Shown: positions 20,250 through 33,500 of the stretch, piece by piece
Layout: each line of letters opens with the position of its first letter
Position numbering within the stretch: the first letter of the stretch is position 1
Source of the DNA: Hemileia vastatrix
Taxonomy: Eukaryota; Basidiomycota; Pucciniomycetes; Pucciniales; Zaghouaniaceae
Reading direction: 5' to 3'
Length of the DNA stretch: 64,000 nucleotides
Assembly (NCBI GenBank): GCA_030280995.1
Contig: JASXTE010000004.1
Location: 18,615,185-18,679,184, forward strand
The notes under the pieces: generated by a model
The model's input: the letters and a program-made list of their open reading frames with translations, nothing else
Databases searched by the model: none
Told to the model about the DNA's origin: nothing
Made by a program: the position numbers and the translations under genes

Positions 20250-20730
20250 TGGATCTTTTAAATGATAATAATGATTCTTGTTAGTTAGTTATAGAAATTG
20301 TCAACCAGTTGGCGAAACTCAATGGGCCCAACCTAAGTGTGAGTGTAACGAAGCGTATCGGTATTTGTAAGTATCAGATAATGGAATATATATTTTATAT
20401 AGTGATTGATTAACAAATGGCAGTAGGAAATCAATCAAGGAAGAGAGAGATTCATTAATGTGAGCTTCGTCTAACCTTTTAAATGATAATAACAATTTTT
20501 GTTAGTTACAGGAACCGTCACCAGTTGGCAAAACTCAATGGGGCCAACCTAAGAATAAATATAAGTGGAGGAAAGAAAAAAATTAGAATGGGAGCAATGG
20601 TATAAATATCTAGGTGCGAGTGTAACGAAGCGTATCGGCATTTGTAAGTATTAGATAATCGATTATATATTTTATATAGTGATTGATTAACAAATAGCAG
20701 TAGGAAATCAATCAAGGAAGTAAATCACCG
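20250..20730. repeat. two-copy direct repeat, about 235 bp each
   Basis: Blocks TTTTAAATGATAATAA, CCAGTTGGC.AAACTCAATGG, GAGTGTAACGAAGCGTATCG, ATATTTTATATAGTGATTG and CAGTAGGAAATCAATCAAGG occur in the same order in 20254-20455 and 20476-20724. The second copy has about 50 extra bp (AATAAATATAAGTGGAGG region). Confidence 0.85.
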
Positions 20731-21004
20731 CCTAATGCATTAAATATATTTATCACTATTGTTAACCTATTTGTAACCTATAAATACTAATCCAAATGTA
20801 CTAATTACTACGCTGTTCAGGTTTAAAATTATGAGTAGATTATAATATACCTGATTGTTAGTCATGTTGAGTTAGGAAGAATCGCTTTCAAATCCTGACA
20901 CCCTACCATTTACCACTTTTTTTTATCCATCAATTTCCACCATTACTTCCTCATTCTTCTTTTCATTGCTCTTTGTTTTCATATTTCTATCCTTTCATAT
21001 TAGT

Positions 21005-21021
21005 CCCCCCCCCCCCCCCCC
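21005..21021. repeat. 17-base C homopolymer
   Basis: This is an uninterrupted C run in AT-rich DNA. It is prone to slippage and possibly of uncertain length in the assembly. Confidence 0.9.
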
Positions 21022-21360
21022 TTCCCTCTCCAATACTTGTTTTTCCTTTTCAATCCTGTTGGGTCTCACAAAACCATGAATTATAAAAAAACAAGTATTT
21101 TTTTTTCTCTATTTTTCATATTTTATTTTGATTCTAGAGGTCGAGAATGACCATAATACATATTCATATAATAATTCATTGGGGTTTATAAGAGTTATTT
21201 TTTTTTAAAAAAAAAGGATAAAAACTTACTTCTGGCCCCAGTACAATTTTTTTCTAAATCACATTATCCATCTTTCTGTACCATTTCAATATTCGCTTAG
21301 AAAAGAGGGGACAATCAGAGAGTAGGTTATGATTAGCATAATTTGTGATCCATTTTGAAG

Positions 21361-23249
21361 TTAGGGTTCCAAGGGGGTTTTGACTTGAGTTTTTTTTATT
21401 TTTCTTCGTGTCACAGATTGTGGCGAAAAAGAAATGCCAGACCACTGGGTATAACCTGGCCTAGTTCTTTTTCTTGATTTTACTCGTACTCCTCCTGTTT
21501 TCTGTATGAATTTCCATTCCGCGTCTAGGAACGAATGAAGCTGCTGTGAGAATAATGTTTCAAACTCAAAATCTAGGTTGGAATCATCAGCCCAGTTGAT
21601 ATCCACCTGTTTTTTCTTTGGTTGTTGTTCAATCATATAGTATAGTTTATCAAACTCTTCACTAAAAAATTTTTTTGAGGAATAATTCATATTTAACTTA
21701 ATTGTGATATAGTGTAAAAATATCATTCGAGGTCGATTATGTTTATTTGCGCTAAACTTAAGGGGTGCGTTCTTTTTCAGTAATATTTTACGGCGCTTGG
21801 TTAAAATCTTGGAAATTTCTGATTTATTAGTATTTTCGAGCCACTGACATATTAAAGAAGCAAGTGCCTCATATACATATATTCTTTTCAAAGGATCATT
21901 AATATGTTCCTGGCAATGTTTGAGAAAGAGTACAACGTAATTAGCGCAGCGTAGAGCAACTGTCACAGATAGACCTTGTTCCATTAATTTCAGTGTGTCT
22001 ATGTAAACCTTCAAATGAAAAAATCTATCCGCTTCATGTGAAAAGACGAAATCTTTAAAGGGTGCAAGTGAAAACGTCACAATTTGGATGTTGTGGAAAA
22101 GCAGTGCTTGAGCAATTTTGAACTTTTCCAACAGAGCAGGACTTTTTACAAAATTATCAGAGATGAATGTTTCTAGCCCTTGGAAATAAGTAGAATAGAT
22201 TTCTATTGGTCCTCGTTGTTTAGAGGTTCGTTCTTCCGCTGTTTCTCTTGAAAAGGCAGAATCGGATAGGAAATAAAGCACCATTACGTCCTTCTGTAAT
22301 TCCTCAACGAAAGGATCCTTTGAAAACTTTTCTCTGTAGCGTTCCCACTCAGATAATGGGTTGGCTAAGATTTTTTTTACGCTCTGTTCATCTTTATTTA
22401 CCAAACCCAAAATTCTTGTTACCCTAGCAGATATATTTAAAATTTCGATTCCATCACGCGTCTGTTTTAAAAGTTGATTTCCATTCGTTTCCGATTCAAG
22501 AATAAATGCACTGTTGATTTTTTTATGGGGATGGCTGCTTTTATCTCTGATAAAATTATGATCCAGATCTTCCAAGCGATCACCATATGCAAAATAGGGA
22601 GTATCTTGTTCTAAATTAACATCTGGACGACGACGACGACTACGACTACGAGGTCCCTTAGCAAAATTTGAGCCTATGAAACTAGCTAGATCAGGTTTGT
22701 TGATACCAGGATCATTGTGTTGATCGTGGTCATCAATCATCAGCTCTGGTGTGATTTGAGTGCTTCCATATAAATCATTTTGGCCCTGTGGCCAGAGTGT
22801 GTCCTGCGAAATCACTTTTTTAGTGACAATTTATTTTTAATAAAAAATTTCAAAAAAAAAAACCATTGAGCGGAACAAGGGAGTAGTTTGCTGAGTCTCG
22901 TATAGTGGCTGGAGAGATGGAGAAGGGTGCCTATTAATTGTTATAGTTGCACCGAACAATCTTATCTGACCGGGACCTAATTCGCTTGAAGGTGAGGAGG
23001 GACTGCGAGTCTGGTAGTACATATATATCGCATCAAAGGGTTATTCAAGAAATATTTTTCTAGATGATTTTTAAAAATGCTCACTGGGTTGTTTGAGGAA
23101 GTCCAGGGTACTCTTGCACTAGAATGAGGGTCAAAGTTTTGATTCCTCACTGATTCCAGTTTGCCAAAAGGGACAGGATTAAGGGATGTATGCCCCAGAT
23201 TATCTACCTCGGGGGGAAAAGACCAATATCTCGAACTGTTTTCTTCCAT
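21361..23249 (-). CDS. three-exon hypothetical protein, 584 aa
   Basis: This is probably the only ordinary host gene here. Exon 1 is 23249-23085 (start MEENSSRYW), exon 2 is 23010-22864 and exon 3 is 22803-21361. Intron 1 (74 nt) is GTGAGC...ACCAG and intron 2 (60 nt) is GTTTTT...TTTCGCAG. All exon joins are phase 0 and the frame is clean. The long exon has no ATG at its upstream edge, which supports splicing; intron 2's donor is weak. Exon 2 is Ser/Pro-rich. Exon 3 has a basic RSRSRRRRP patch, then about 300 mostly helical residues (for example LEKFKIAQALLFHNIQIVTF) and a basic C-terminus (KSRKRTRP, RRKIKK). No signal peptide, membrane segment or known domain is recognised. The basic patches suggest a nuclear or nucleic-acid-binding role, but that is weak inference. 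Confidence 0.65.
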
Positions 23250-23945
23250 GGGGATTAGTTCCTTCCCCTTTGTGGGTTGTGAAATGCTTAAAGAGGTTTG
23301 CCATAATTGGACACACAAACATAAAAAGTACAAGTCCAACATGGTGTGATGTGGTTACGACGAAAATCAAAGTAAAAAAAAAAACAAAAAAAAACAAGTT
23401 CAACTTTTTGCTCTGCGACTACTTTACTAGCAAGAAACACAATATTCTTGATGAACTCATACAAGGAATTAAAAAAAACCATTATATACACGCCATCATT
23501 GTGTCGATCATTTACACATGAGATTCGTGAAGTAGCAAATGCTACTAGTGGTATCTTAGCAGTCTCACTAATAAAATAGTGCCCAACTTCTTTTTTATTT
23601 TTTATTTATTATATTTTTTTTTCTATTAAGCATGTTTAATAAGGAACTAATTCCAGCTATAAAATTTCTATACTACAACTGAACACACGGCGGCTTAGAG
23701 TTTTTCGATTCTTGATTATTCCTTCAATGCTTCACCCGATAAATCATTAAAAACTAAAAGGGAAAAGCTAGTCGGACACATCATACACATCAGCCATATA
23801 CTATTTTTGGAAAAGACGAAGCTTATTTCATTTTTTCAGTCAAACTATGCTTTTATCTCCTTATTTCTGCCTTAAAACCTCACCTACATATTATAATTAT
23901 TGGACGCTTATTGGGGGAAACTCGTGTTAAGGTGGAAAAGAATAC
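23250..23945. other. upstream region of the host gene, nothing else seen
   Basis: This is the likely promoter side of the 584-aa gene. Several short overlapping frames occur on both strands without features. The in-frame ATG at 23342 would add a hydrophobic leader, but that stretch looks non-coding. Confidence 0.4.
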
Positions 23946-24016
23946 TGTCCAATATGGGGGTGGAACCCATGACCATATAATACATGGTGGCTGCTCTACC
24001 ACTGAGCTAATCAGAC
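23946..24016 (-). tRNA. tRNA-like sequence, probably a pseudogene or SINE head
   Basis: On the minus strand the acceptor stem GTCTGAT pairs with ATTGGAC (7 pairs, two G-U), with discriminator A. A well-formed D arm follows (GCTC-AGTGGTA-GAGC, a good A box TAGCTCAGTGG). The T arm is ATGGG-TTCCACC-CCCAT, with a B box departing from GGTTCGA. The anticodon arm is bad at standard spacing. An ACCAT/ATGGT stem with a GTATTAT loop (anticodon ATT) forms only if the neighbouring joints are distorted. I therefore call a decayed tRNA or tRNA-derived element rather than a functional gene. Confidence 0.45.
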
Positions 24017-24139
24017 CAATACATGTGAGGTGCATCCATCACAACTGTTAGGTTTTTAATTTAAATAATGAATAAAAATAATAAAAATAATAAAATGTAT
24101 AAGTTGGCCAGGAGGATTCGGCCAAAAGCAAATAGAGAA

Positions 24140-24400
24140 TGGTGGGGGGACCACTCAATCCGTATAAATTGAAGTAAACAGGATGAACAATCGACCTGTG
24201 AGATGGCGGTGATGCAAGGACGACACTCTACTCGACTTTGGATCTGGGGACGACACTCTGCCCGGTATGGAAATAATGCAAAAGGACAACACTCTACTTG
24301 GCTTACAATGCGAGGAAGACACTCTACCCAACTTAGGATCGGGGGATGACACTCTACCCAGTAATGAAATAATACGATTTGATGCAAAGGATCTCAGGCT
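24140..24400. repeat. minisatellite with GACGACACTCTACCC core, about 35-50 bp period
   Basis: The core GA(C/T)GACACTCTACyC recurs at about 24220, 24250, 24291, 24315 and 24346, with variable spacers (GGATCTGGG, AATGAAATAAT). It makes misleading Cys-rich minus-strand frames. Confidence 0.75.
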
Positions 24401-24949
24401 GATGATAGTTAGGAGCAAACAAAGATAAGTATATATTTCATGTTTTTAAATAATAAAGAGTGTAACATGAAATAATAGTAAGAATCAGAATATAACATTA
24501 CCTGATGATAGTTAGGAGCAGACAAAGATAGTGAAAATAATGAGTGTCACAATCTATGTATGCTCTCAACTATCATCAGTATAGGTTTAATCATTAATGT
24601 AGGTTTCAATAAATGTAATGTAATTATGTTAACAGAGATATATATTTGTATGTGTATTTATTTTATGTTTAATTGGCATGATATTGGCTAATGAGTGACA
24701 TTTGAGTGGAAATATATATATGTACTTGAATCCATGTTGTTTGAGATAAAAATTACGCAAGTGATCTGAAGAGACAACTAAGAGTGAGGCTAAAATTCTG
24801 AAAAAAACTTGTTGATTGTGTCACAAAAAGGTTTGTGTCATCATTGTAAATGTGCTAGTTTATATACACAGTGCTACTGCAGTGTAGTCTAGACCTATAA
24901 CCCACCCCCTTGAAAAGACACTGACATATCATTAATCTACTATTTAATG
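24401..24949 (-). other. non-coding; probable 3' LTR of Copia element 1
   Basis: On the minus strand AAGGGGGTGGG (24911-24901) looks like a Copia polypurine tract. Past it, the sequence TTATAGGTCTAGACTACACTGCAG... with TATATAAA near 24860 would be the LTR with its TATA box. The far LTR border is unresolved, because the partner LTR near 39 kb was not found. Confidence 0.4.
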
Positions 24950-26242
24950 GGAAATGGGAAAGGGAAGAATGGAAATAAAAGAAAGAAAGAAAAAATAGAA
25001 GAAAAATAAGAAAAAAATAAGAGAAAAAATTAACTGAAAGAAATAACCCAAAATTATATAATTCCTAGATTCATGCAGCCTTTCTTGTGGCTTTGTCATG
25101 ATGTCTGCTAGTTGTTCATTGTTGGAACCCATTCTATTGTGGCTTTCCCTTTGTTTAATTGTTTGTTGATAATAATTTGTTGATAGAATAAAATTCATGG
25201 TTGCTATGCCTTGTTCTCTTGTTAGAGGCTTTGTCTGTTGACACTTTGATTGATTCCTGATTGTCACACTTGATCTTGAAAGGGCCATTGTAACCTACTA
25301 GTTCACTTAGTAGGTTTTGAATCCAGAGACCCATCCTGGTCACAGCTCCCAGTGCCATATATTCTGTTTGGCATGTTGATGTTGCCACTGAGGGCATCCT
25401 TTTTGAAGATCAAAAAATTAAGCATTTGTTGAGTGTTATGACCATTCCTCCTGATGATCTTGAAAATTCCCTACCCCAGTTTGCATCAGAGAAAATGGTG
25501 AGTAGTGATTTGTTGGCTATTGTTGGACATAGCATGAGTTTTTTTTCTATGGTGTGTTGTATGTAACCCAATAAATGTTGTTGAGCCCTCCAGTGTTCAT
25601 GGTTGGGTTTTTTGCATATCTTTCCAACTGGTTGACTGAAAATCTGATGTCTGGACATGTGGCTGTGGCTATGTAAGTTAAAGAGCCTACAATAAATAGA
25701 TATTTAGTTCATTCCACAGGGGCTTCATTTTCATCTGTTGTATTTGGATCAATGTTGCTTGGTAGGGATTGATGATGTGGATGTTTGGTGGGATGGTGTT
25801 GTGATAGTATTTCTTTGATTAGATTGGGTTGACTTTGTATGAAACTGGGTCTATTTCCTTCTACTTTTACACCAAAAATTCCATCTAGTCCACATTGCCA
25901 TTTGATCATAAGAGTTTGGCTGAGATTGTGCTCTAGTTGTAGTGTAGAAGTACTATCTTCTGTAACTATTCCATTGTCAATGTGAACCCAAATCATTGCT
26001 TTAGTTGTGTTGTTTGAGAGGAAGTATACGCTGCTATTTAAATAAGATAAGGTGTAACCAATTTGTTTTAGTTTTTTTCTGAAATGTTGTCACCAGAATC
26101 TTGCTGCTTGACAGGTTCCATAAAGTGCTTTTTTTAACTTGTAGGATTTACCATCATTATTTTCAAAACCTGGTGGGTAACATACCCATACCTCTTCATC
26201 TATTGGACTGTGTAGGTATGCAGCTGTAACATCAAAAGCATG
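24950..26242 (-). pseudogene. Copia element 1: C-terminal half of RT and RNase H
   Basis: Going down the minus strand from 26242: AYLHSPIDEEVWV, the palm motif H-I-D-N-G (25981-25973, normally V-D-D-G), the RT thumb, FSDANWG (RNase H Asp), ATSTCQTEYMAL, KCDNQES and the terminal LADIMTK box at about 25110. Frameshifts and stops split it into at least four frames. The catalytic Asp to Asn change and the breaks make it non-functional. It is the 3' part of a Pol whose 5' part lies at 36736-39210. Confidence 0.85.
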
Positions 26243-26639
26243 TATCACCACAGGAAATCTGGGGGTGAACTGCTAGCAGTTCCCTCTATTTGAAACTATC
26301 AGGAATTTGTCAGGAAACTGTTGGGAAACCATCCTGAAACTGTCAGAAATATGTTTTTAAATCTGATGAAAAAACATTGAAAAAATAAACTGTCACAGAT
26401 TGAATCCAGAACAATCCCTCCTTGAGCAGAGCTTAGGAACCACATTGAACATCAGTTAATCTCAGGTTTGGAAAAAGGTTGAACAACATCACTTAGCATA
26501 CCTTAATATTCAAATATTAAACTTGAATATATGTTGCGTGTACGATATAGATGCATATGCACTTGAATTTGCATGGTGGATACTTATTGCATGTTAAAAA
26601 TTGATGCGAAATGCCTATCCAAAGTGTATGCATAATGAC

Positions 26640-26960
26640 TATGAAGAATAAATATGCATAAAAATATGCATAAAAATATGCATAAAAATATGCATAGTGA
26701 TTATGCATAAAAAATATGCATAGTGATTATGCATAAAAATATGCATATTGAATATGCATTAAAAATATGCATATTGAATATGCAAAAAAAGGTGCATATA
26801 TGTATGTGAATAAAATAAATTAATATGCATATAAATCTGTATAATGAATATGCATATGCATATCCATAAATATGCATAATGATTGAAAAATGCAAAAAAA
26901 TGATGCTTAATGAGTATATTTTATGCATAAATAGAAATATGCAATATGAATTCATATTGC
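26640..26960. repeat. ATGCATAAAAAT microsatellite-like tract
   Basis: Dozens of ATGCAT cores are spaced by A-rich or TAGTGATT segments inside the 10.5-kb insert. The tract is regular near 26655-26730 and then drifts. Confidence 0.8.
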
Positions 26961-27529
26961 ATACAGATAACACTGGCAAACCAACTTGACCAAAACTCAT
27001 ACTAAATTTTCATTCTGGACTAAAGATTTGAGGGAAGGAAGAAAAACAGTCCAACATTAGAAAAATGCTACATGCACTCATTTTGTAGCAGAGCAAATGA
27101 GAAGTGCTGAATTATGGTTGGTGCCCTTAATTTAGTATGATATCATAATTTTATTTAATTGTTTTCAATATTGAAAAGACTTTAGGTCGATTGGTATGGA
27201 TCTAGCTGTGCCAGGGTCTAATCTAATTATTTTAACAATTTCTTAATAATTAACAGGTTGTATTTTTTGTGGGATATTGGATATGATAAGGTCTTTTGTA
27301 AAAAAAACTTATATTGTTTAAAAATATTCCTGAATCAGATGTGGGATAATCACTACAAAAAATTGTAGTACTGTGGGCAATAAAATATATACACAAGCAG
27401 TAAAGAAAGGACTGAGTGAACCCTTTTTGTGCAGTGGGAATCATTAAAGTGGAATTGTGGATGAAAAATATAATTCATCATTACCATTTTATTTAATCAA
27501 AAAATTTATAATATTAAAAAGAACTAATG

Positions 27530-30500
27530 ATTAATTGGTATTTGACCTTTGTGCCTCAATCATATTTATCATTTGATTGATTTTTGTCACCATTATGTTA
27601 TTAATATTATAAGTATAGTAAAAACTTGTGTGCCCAATGCATACCAGGTGATGTTACACCTTTTATAATATTATTAAATAAAGGTAAAAAAATATGAAAA
27701 TGATTTGTTTTACAAAAAATAAATTGATATCCAAAAGCAATATGAGGGATAAAAAGGTAAAATTAAAGGGATCAAATATGAAATAAAAAATTAGAGTAAA
27801 ATTCCTGCCATCAAGAGCAAGTAGACATGATGGGGTGAATGCCCACCAGTGGCACTAAACTTGGACTATAATTTCTTTTTTGTAAAAATAAAAAAAAATC
27901 CACTTGAGCTTTACCAAAACTTCAGGATGACAATTTTGCCATATCAAACAACTTCTAGTGCAATTATTGAAGAAAAATTCATTTTCATTACAATAAAGAG
28001 AATTGATCACATCAGACTGCATGTGACCAAAAGTGTCCAGCACAAGTTCGGCCGAACTTGTGCTGGACACTTTTATGATGGAGAGTAGCTAGGGTGGAAC
28101 TTTTCTTCAGTTCATCTGGTATTTCTTATAAACATGTCCACTGGTATTTGATCTTTGTGCCTCACTCATATTTATCATTTGATTGATTTTTTGACACCAT
28201 TATGTTATTAATATTATAAGTATAGCAAAAACTCGTGTGCCCAAGGCATACCGGGTGATGTTACACCTTTTATAATATTATTAAATAAAGGTAAAAAAAT
28301 ATGAAAATGATTTGTTTTACAAAAAATAAATTGATATAAAAAAGCAATATGAGGGATAAAAAGGTAAAATTAAAGGAAGCAAATATGAAATAAAAAATTA
28401 AAATAAAATTACTGCCATCAAGAGCAAGTAGACATGTTGGGGCAAATGTCCACCAGTGAGGCTAAACTTGGACTATAATTGCTTTTTTGAAAAACAAAAA
28501 AGTGCCAATCTGAGGTTTGACAAAACTTCAGCAGAACCATTTTGCCATATCAAACAACTTCTAGTGCAATGATTGAGAGAGAATTGATCACACCAGACTG
28601 CATGTGACCAAAAGTGTCCAGCACAAGTTCGGCCGAACTTGTGCTGGACACATTTATGACAGAGAGTAGCTAGGGTAGAACTTTTCTTCAGTTAATCTGG
28701 TATTTCTTATAAACATGACCATTGGTAGTTGATCTTTGTGCCTCACTCATATATATCATTTGATTAATTTATTGTCACCATTATATTATTAATATTATAA
28801 GTATAGAAAAAACTCATGTGTCAAATGCATACCAGGTGATGTTACACCTTCTATAATATTATGAAATAAAAGTAAAAAAATATGAAAATGATTAGCTTTA
28901 CAATAATTTAAATAGATATTAAAAAAAAAGAGAAATAAAAAAGTAAAATTAATCTCAAAGAGATCAATTATGAAAAACAAAATACTAGTAAAATTCTTGC
29001 TCTCAAGAGCCAGTAGAAGTGTTGAAACAAATGAGAGCCATCAAGGCTAAATTGTAATAAGTGACCTTTTTTTTAAAGATAAAAAATTAAACACCTGAAG
29101 TTGGGAAGAATGAAAGGTGGATGATTCAGCTAAACAAAACTACTTGTAGTGAAGCTTAATAAAAAAATGTTTTTTGTTGCCATAGAGAGAATTGATTCCA
29201 CCTGACTGCACGTGACAAAAAGTGTCCAGCACAAGTTCGGCCAAACTTGCGCTGGACACTTTTATGATGGAGAGTAGCTTGGGTGGAAATTTTCTTCAGT
29301 TCCTTCATCTTGTATTTCTCATAAACATGTCAACTGGTATTCGATCAGTCTGTATCTTTCATATTTATCATCCAATTAATAATTTATCACCATTATATTA
29401 TTAATGTTATTAGTATAGCAAAAACTTGTGTGCCAAATGCATACCATGTTAAGTTATACCTTCAATAATTTTTTAAAATAGACGTAAATAAATATGGAAA
29501 GTATTATTTTTACAAAAATTAAATAGAAATTTAAAAGTAAAAAGAGGAATAAAAGAGTAAAATAAAAGTCAAAGAGTTCAAATATGAAAAAAATACTAGT
29601 AAAATTCCTTCTATCAAGAGCCAGTAGAGGTGTTAAAGAAAATGGGAGCCATCAGGGTTTAATTGTAATAAGTGACCTTTTCTTTAAAGATAAAAAATTA
29701 TACACCTGATATTGGGCAGAACAGCAGGTGGATGATTAAGCTAAATCAAACTACTTCTAGTGAAATTCGATAAAAAAATTTTTTTGTTGCCATACAGAGA
29801 ATTGATCCCATCTGACTGCGCATGACCAAAAGTGTCCAGCACAAGCCTGGCTGAGCTTGTGCTGGACACTTCTATTATGGAGAGTGGCTGGGGTAGAATT
29901 TTTCTTCAGTTCATCTGGTATTTCTTACAAACATGTCTACTGGTATTTTATCTTTGTGCCTCACTCATACATATTTTTTGATTAATTTTTTTTCTTAATT
30001 ATATTATTAATTATATAAGTATAGTGAAAAATTGCGTGCCAAATGCATACTGAGTGATGTTACACCTTTTATAATATTATTAAATAAATGTATAAAAATA
30101 TTAAAATAATTTATTTTCAAAATTATTAATTGATATCCAAAAGCAATATGAGGAGTAAAAAATTAAGTTAAAGGGATCAAATATGAAAAAAGAAATCCAA
30201 GTATTATTCCTAATATCAAAGGCCAGTAGAGATGTTGAAGAAAATGAGAGCCATAAGCAATAAATTTTACTAAATTGACTGTTTTTTAAAGATATAAAAT
30301 TGTGTACCTGTGGTTTGGATGAACTCTAGGTGGATAATTCAGCTATATCAATCTACATCTAGTGAAGTTTCTTATCAAATAATTTTTTTCATTACCATAG
30401 AGAGAATTGATCCCATCTGACTGCACCTGACCAAAAGTGTCCAGCACCGGTTCGGCCGATCTTGTGCTGGACACTTTTATGATGGAGAGTAGCTAGGGTG

Positions 30501-33500
30501 CAGGTCTTCTTCAGTGTAACTGTTATTTTTTTAAAACATGTCAACTCGTATTTGATCTTTCTGTGTTATTCATATTTTATTATCTGATTAATTTTTTGTC
30601 ATTAGAAGAATATTAATTTTATTAGTATAGAAAGAACTTGTGCGCCAAATGCATGCCATGTTATATTACACCTTTTATAATATTATTAAAATTTTTTAAA
30701 AAAATATGAAAATGATTTTTTTTCCAAAATTATAAATTAATATCCAAATGTAACATGAGTGATAAAAAAGTAAAGTAAAAGAGATCAAATATGAAAAAGA
30801 AAAATTCAAGGAAAATTCCTGCCTTCAAGAGCCAGTAGAGGTGTTGAAACAAATGGGTGCCATCAGGGCTAAATTTGATAAAATTTAATTTTTTTTAAAG
30901 ATAAAAAATTTTCCACCTGAGGTTTGGAAAAACTCAAGGTGGATAATTCAGCCATACCAAACTACTTCTAATTTAATTATTTAGCATTTTTTTAATTTAA
31001 TTTCCACAGAGAGAATTGATCCCATCTGACTGCACCTGAACAAAAGTGTCCAGCACAAGTTCGGCCAAACTTGTGCTGGACACTTTTATGATGGAGAGTA
31101 ACTAGGGTGGAAGTGTTTCTCTGTACATCAGTTTTTTGTTTTTCACATTTCTATTGGTTTTTTAACTTTTTTTTATCATTCATATTTATCTTATAATTAA
31201 GTTTTTGTCACCATATATATTATTAATGTTTCTAGTATAGCAAAAACCTTCATGCCAAATGCAAAATTGGTGATGTTACAACTTTAATAATATTATTATA
31301 TAAAGTTAAAACAATATGAATATGTTTAGTTTTTAAAAAAATAAATTGATATTTATAATTAAAAAGAGTAATAGAAAAGTAAAATGAAAATAAATGGGAT
31401 CAAATACAAAATAAAAAATACAAGTAAAATTTTTACTATCAAGAGCCAGAAGTGGTGTTGGGACAGTTGGGGACCCCTAGGTCAAGACTTGGTCTAAACT
31501 TACTTTTATGTATAGCTAACAAATTAGGACCTGAGGTTTGGACAGACTTCCAGGGGACAATTTTACAATATTAAACATTCTTTACTTCAATAATTGAGTG
31601 AAATATCATTTTCATTGCCATAGAGAGAATTTATCTCATATGACTTCATGCAACCAAAAGTGTCCAGCACAAGTTCGGCCGAACTTGTGCTGGACACTTT
31701 CATAATTGAGAGTAGGCATACAGCAAATCTTCTTAAACTCAAAAGGGATTTCTTATAAACCTTTCCACTGGTATTTGATCTTTCTGTGTCATTTAAATTT
31801 ACCATTTGATTAATTTTTTGTCATCATTATATTATTAATGTTATTACTATAGTAATAACTTGTGTGAAAAATGCATACCAGGTGGTGTTCCACCTTTAAT
31901 CATATATTATTAAATAAAGGTATAAGAGTATGAAAATTATTTATTTTAAAAATAAAAAATTGATATCCAAAGCAATATGAGGAATAAAAAAGTAAAATAA
32001 AAGGGATAAAATAAGAAAAAAAAATCTAAGGAAAATTCCCACTATCAATAACAAGTAGAGGTGTTAGATCAAATGTGCACCACCAGGGCTAAACTTGGAC
32101 TATATTTTCTTTTTTGTTAAACCAAAGAAAGTGTCCTGATGAGTTTTGAAAAATCATCAGGAGGACATTTTGGCAATATCAAACTACTTATTGTGCAATG
32201 ATTGAGCAAAATGTCATTTTCATTTCCATAGAGTAAATTTATCCCATCTGACTGCATGCAACCAAAAGTGTCCAGCACAAGTTCCACCAAACTTATGCTG
32301 GACACTTTTATGATGGTGAGTATCTAGGGTTCAGGTCTTCTTCAGTTCATCAGGTATTCCTTATAAACAAATCTACTTGTATATGATCTTTCTGTGTCAT
32401 TCATATTTATCATTTGATTCATTGTTTTTCACCATTATACTATTAATGTTATTAGTATTGAAAAAACTTGTAAGCCAAATGCATACTGGGAGATGCTACA
32501 TCTTCAATAATCTTATTAAATAAAAGTAAAAAAAATATGAAAAGTATTAGTTCTACAATAAATAAATTGATATTTGAAAGCAAAAAGAGGAATAAAAAAG
32601 TAAAATAAAATTGATTAAATATGAAATTAAACATTCAAATAAAATTTCTGCCATCAAAGATAATTTGAGTTTTCAGACCAAATTTGCACCACCAGTTCTA
32701 GATTTGGAATATATTTTCATTTTTTTAAAATTAATAAAAGTGTCCACCTGAGGTTTTCCAAAAAATCAGGAAGATAGTATAGCAGTATAAAACTACTTCT
32801 TGTGCAATGATTGAGCAAAAATTCATTTTAACATCCATTGAGTAAATTTATCCCATCTGACTGCATGCAACCAAAAGTGTCCAGCACAAGCTCAGCTGAA
32901 CTTGTGCTGGAAAATTTTATGATGGAGAGTAGCTAGGGTGCAAGTCTTCTTCAGTTAATCTTATATTCATTTTAAAAATGTCTATGGGTATTTGATCTTT
33001 CTGTGTCATCCATATTTATTATTTGATTATTTTTTAGTCACCATTATATTATTAATGTTTTTAGTATAGCAAAAACATGTGTACTAAATGTACACTGGGT
33101 GATTTTACAATTTTAATAATATTATATAATAAATGTAAAAAAATGTCAAAGTTATCAGTTTTACCAAAATAAAATTGATATTTAAAAGATAAAAAATAAA
33201 TAAAAGGGTAAAATTAAAATTAAAGAGATCAAACATGAAATATAGATATTAAGTATAATTTTTGCTATCATGAGCTAGTAGAGGCTTCAGAAAAAATGGG
33301 CACCATCATAGATTAACATGGATCAAATTTACTTTTTACCAAAGTAGAAAATTGTCTACCTCAGGTTTGGACAAACTTCCGGGGGACAATTTATCCATAT
33401 AAAACTACTTTCAGTGCAATGATGGAGTGATCATTCAGTCTCATTTCCATAAAAAGAATTGATTGCATCTGACGGCATGCAACCAAAAGTGTCCAGCACA

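Larger units (their letters stand above)
20074..21360. other. intergenic with a tandem duplication and a poly-C run
   Basis: No gene is recognised. It holds the duplication at 20250-20730 and a run of 17 C at 21005-21021. Confidence 0.5.

Noticed and set aside
23250..23342. Upstream in-frame ATG extending the host gene by 31 residues
   Set aside because: The extension is hydrophobic and unlike the rest. The ATG at 23249 gives a compact exon; a signal-peptide role cannot be excluded but is not favoured.
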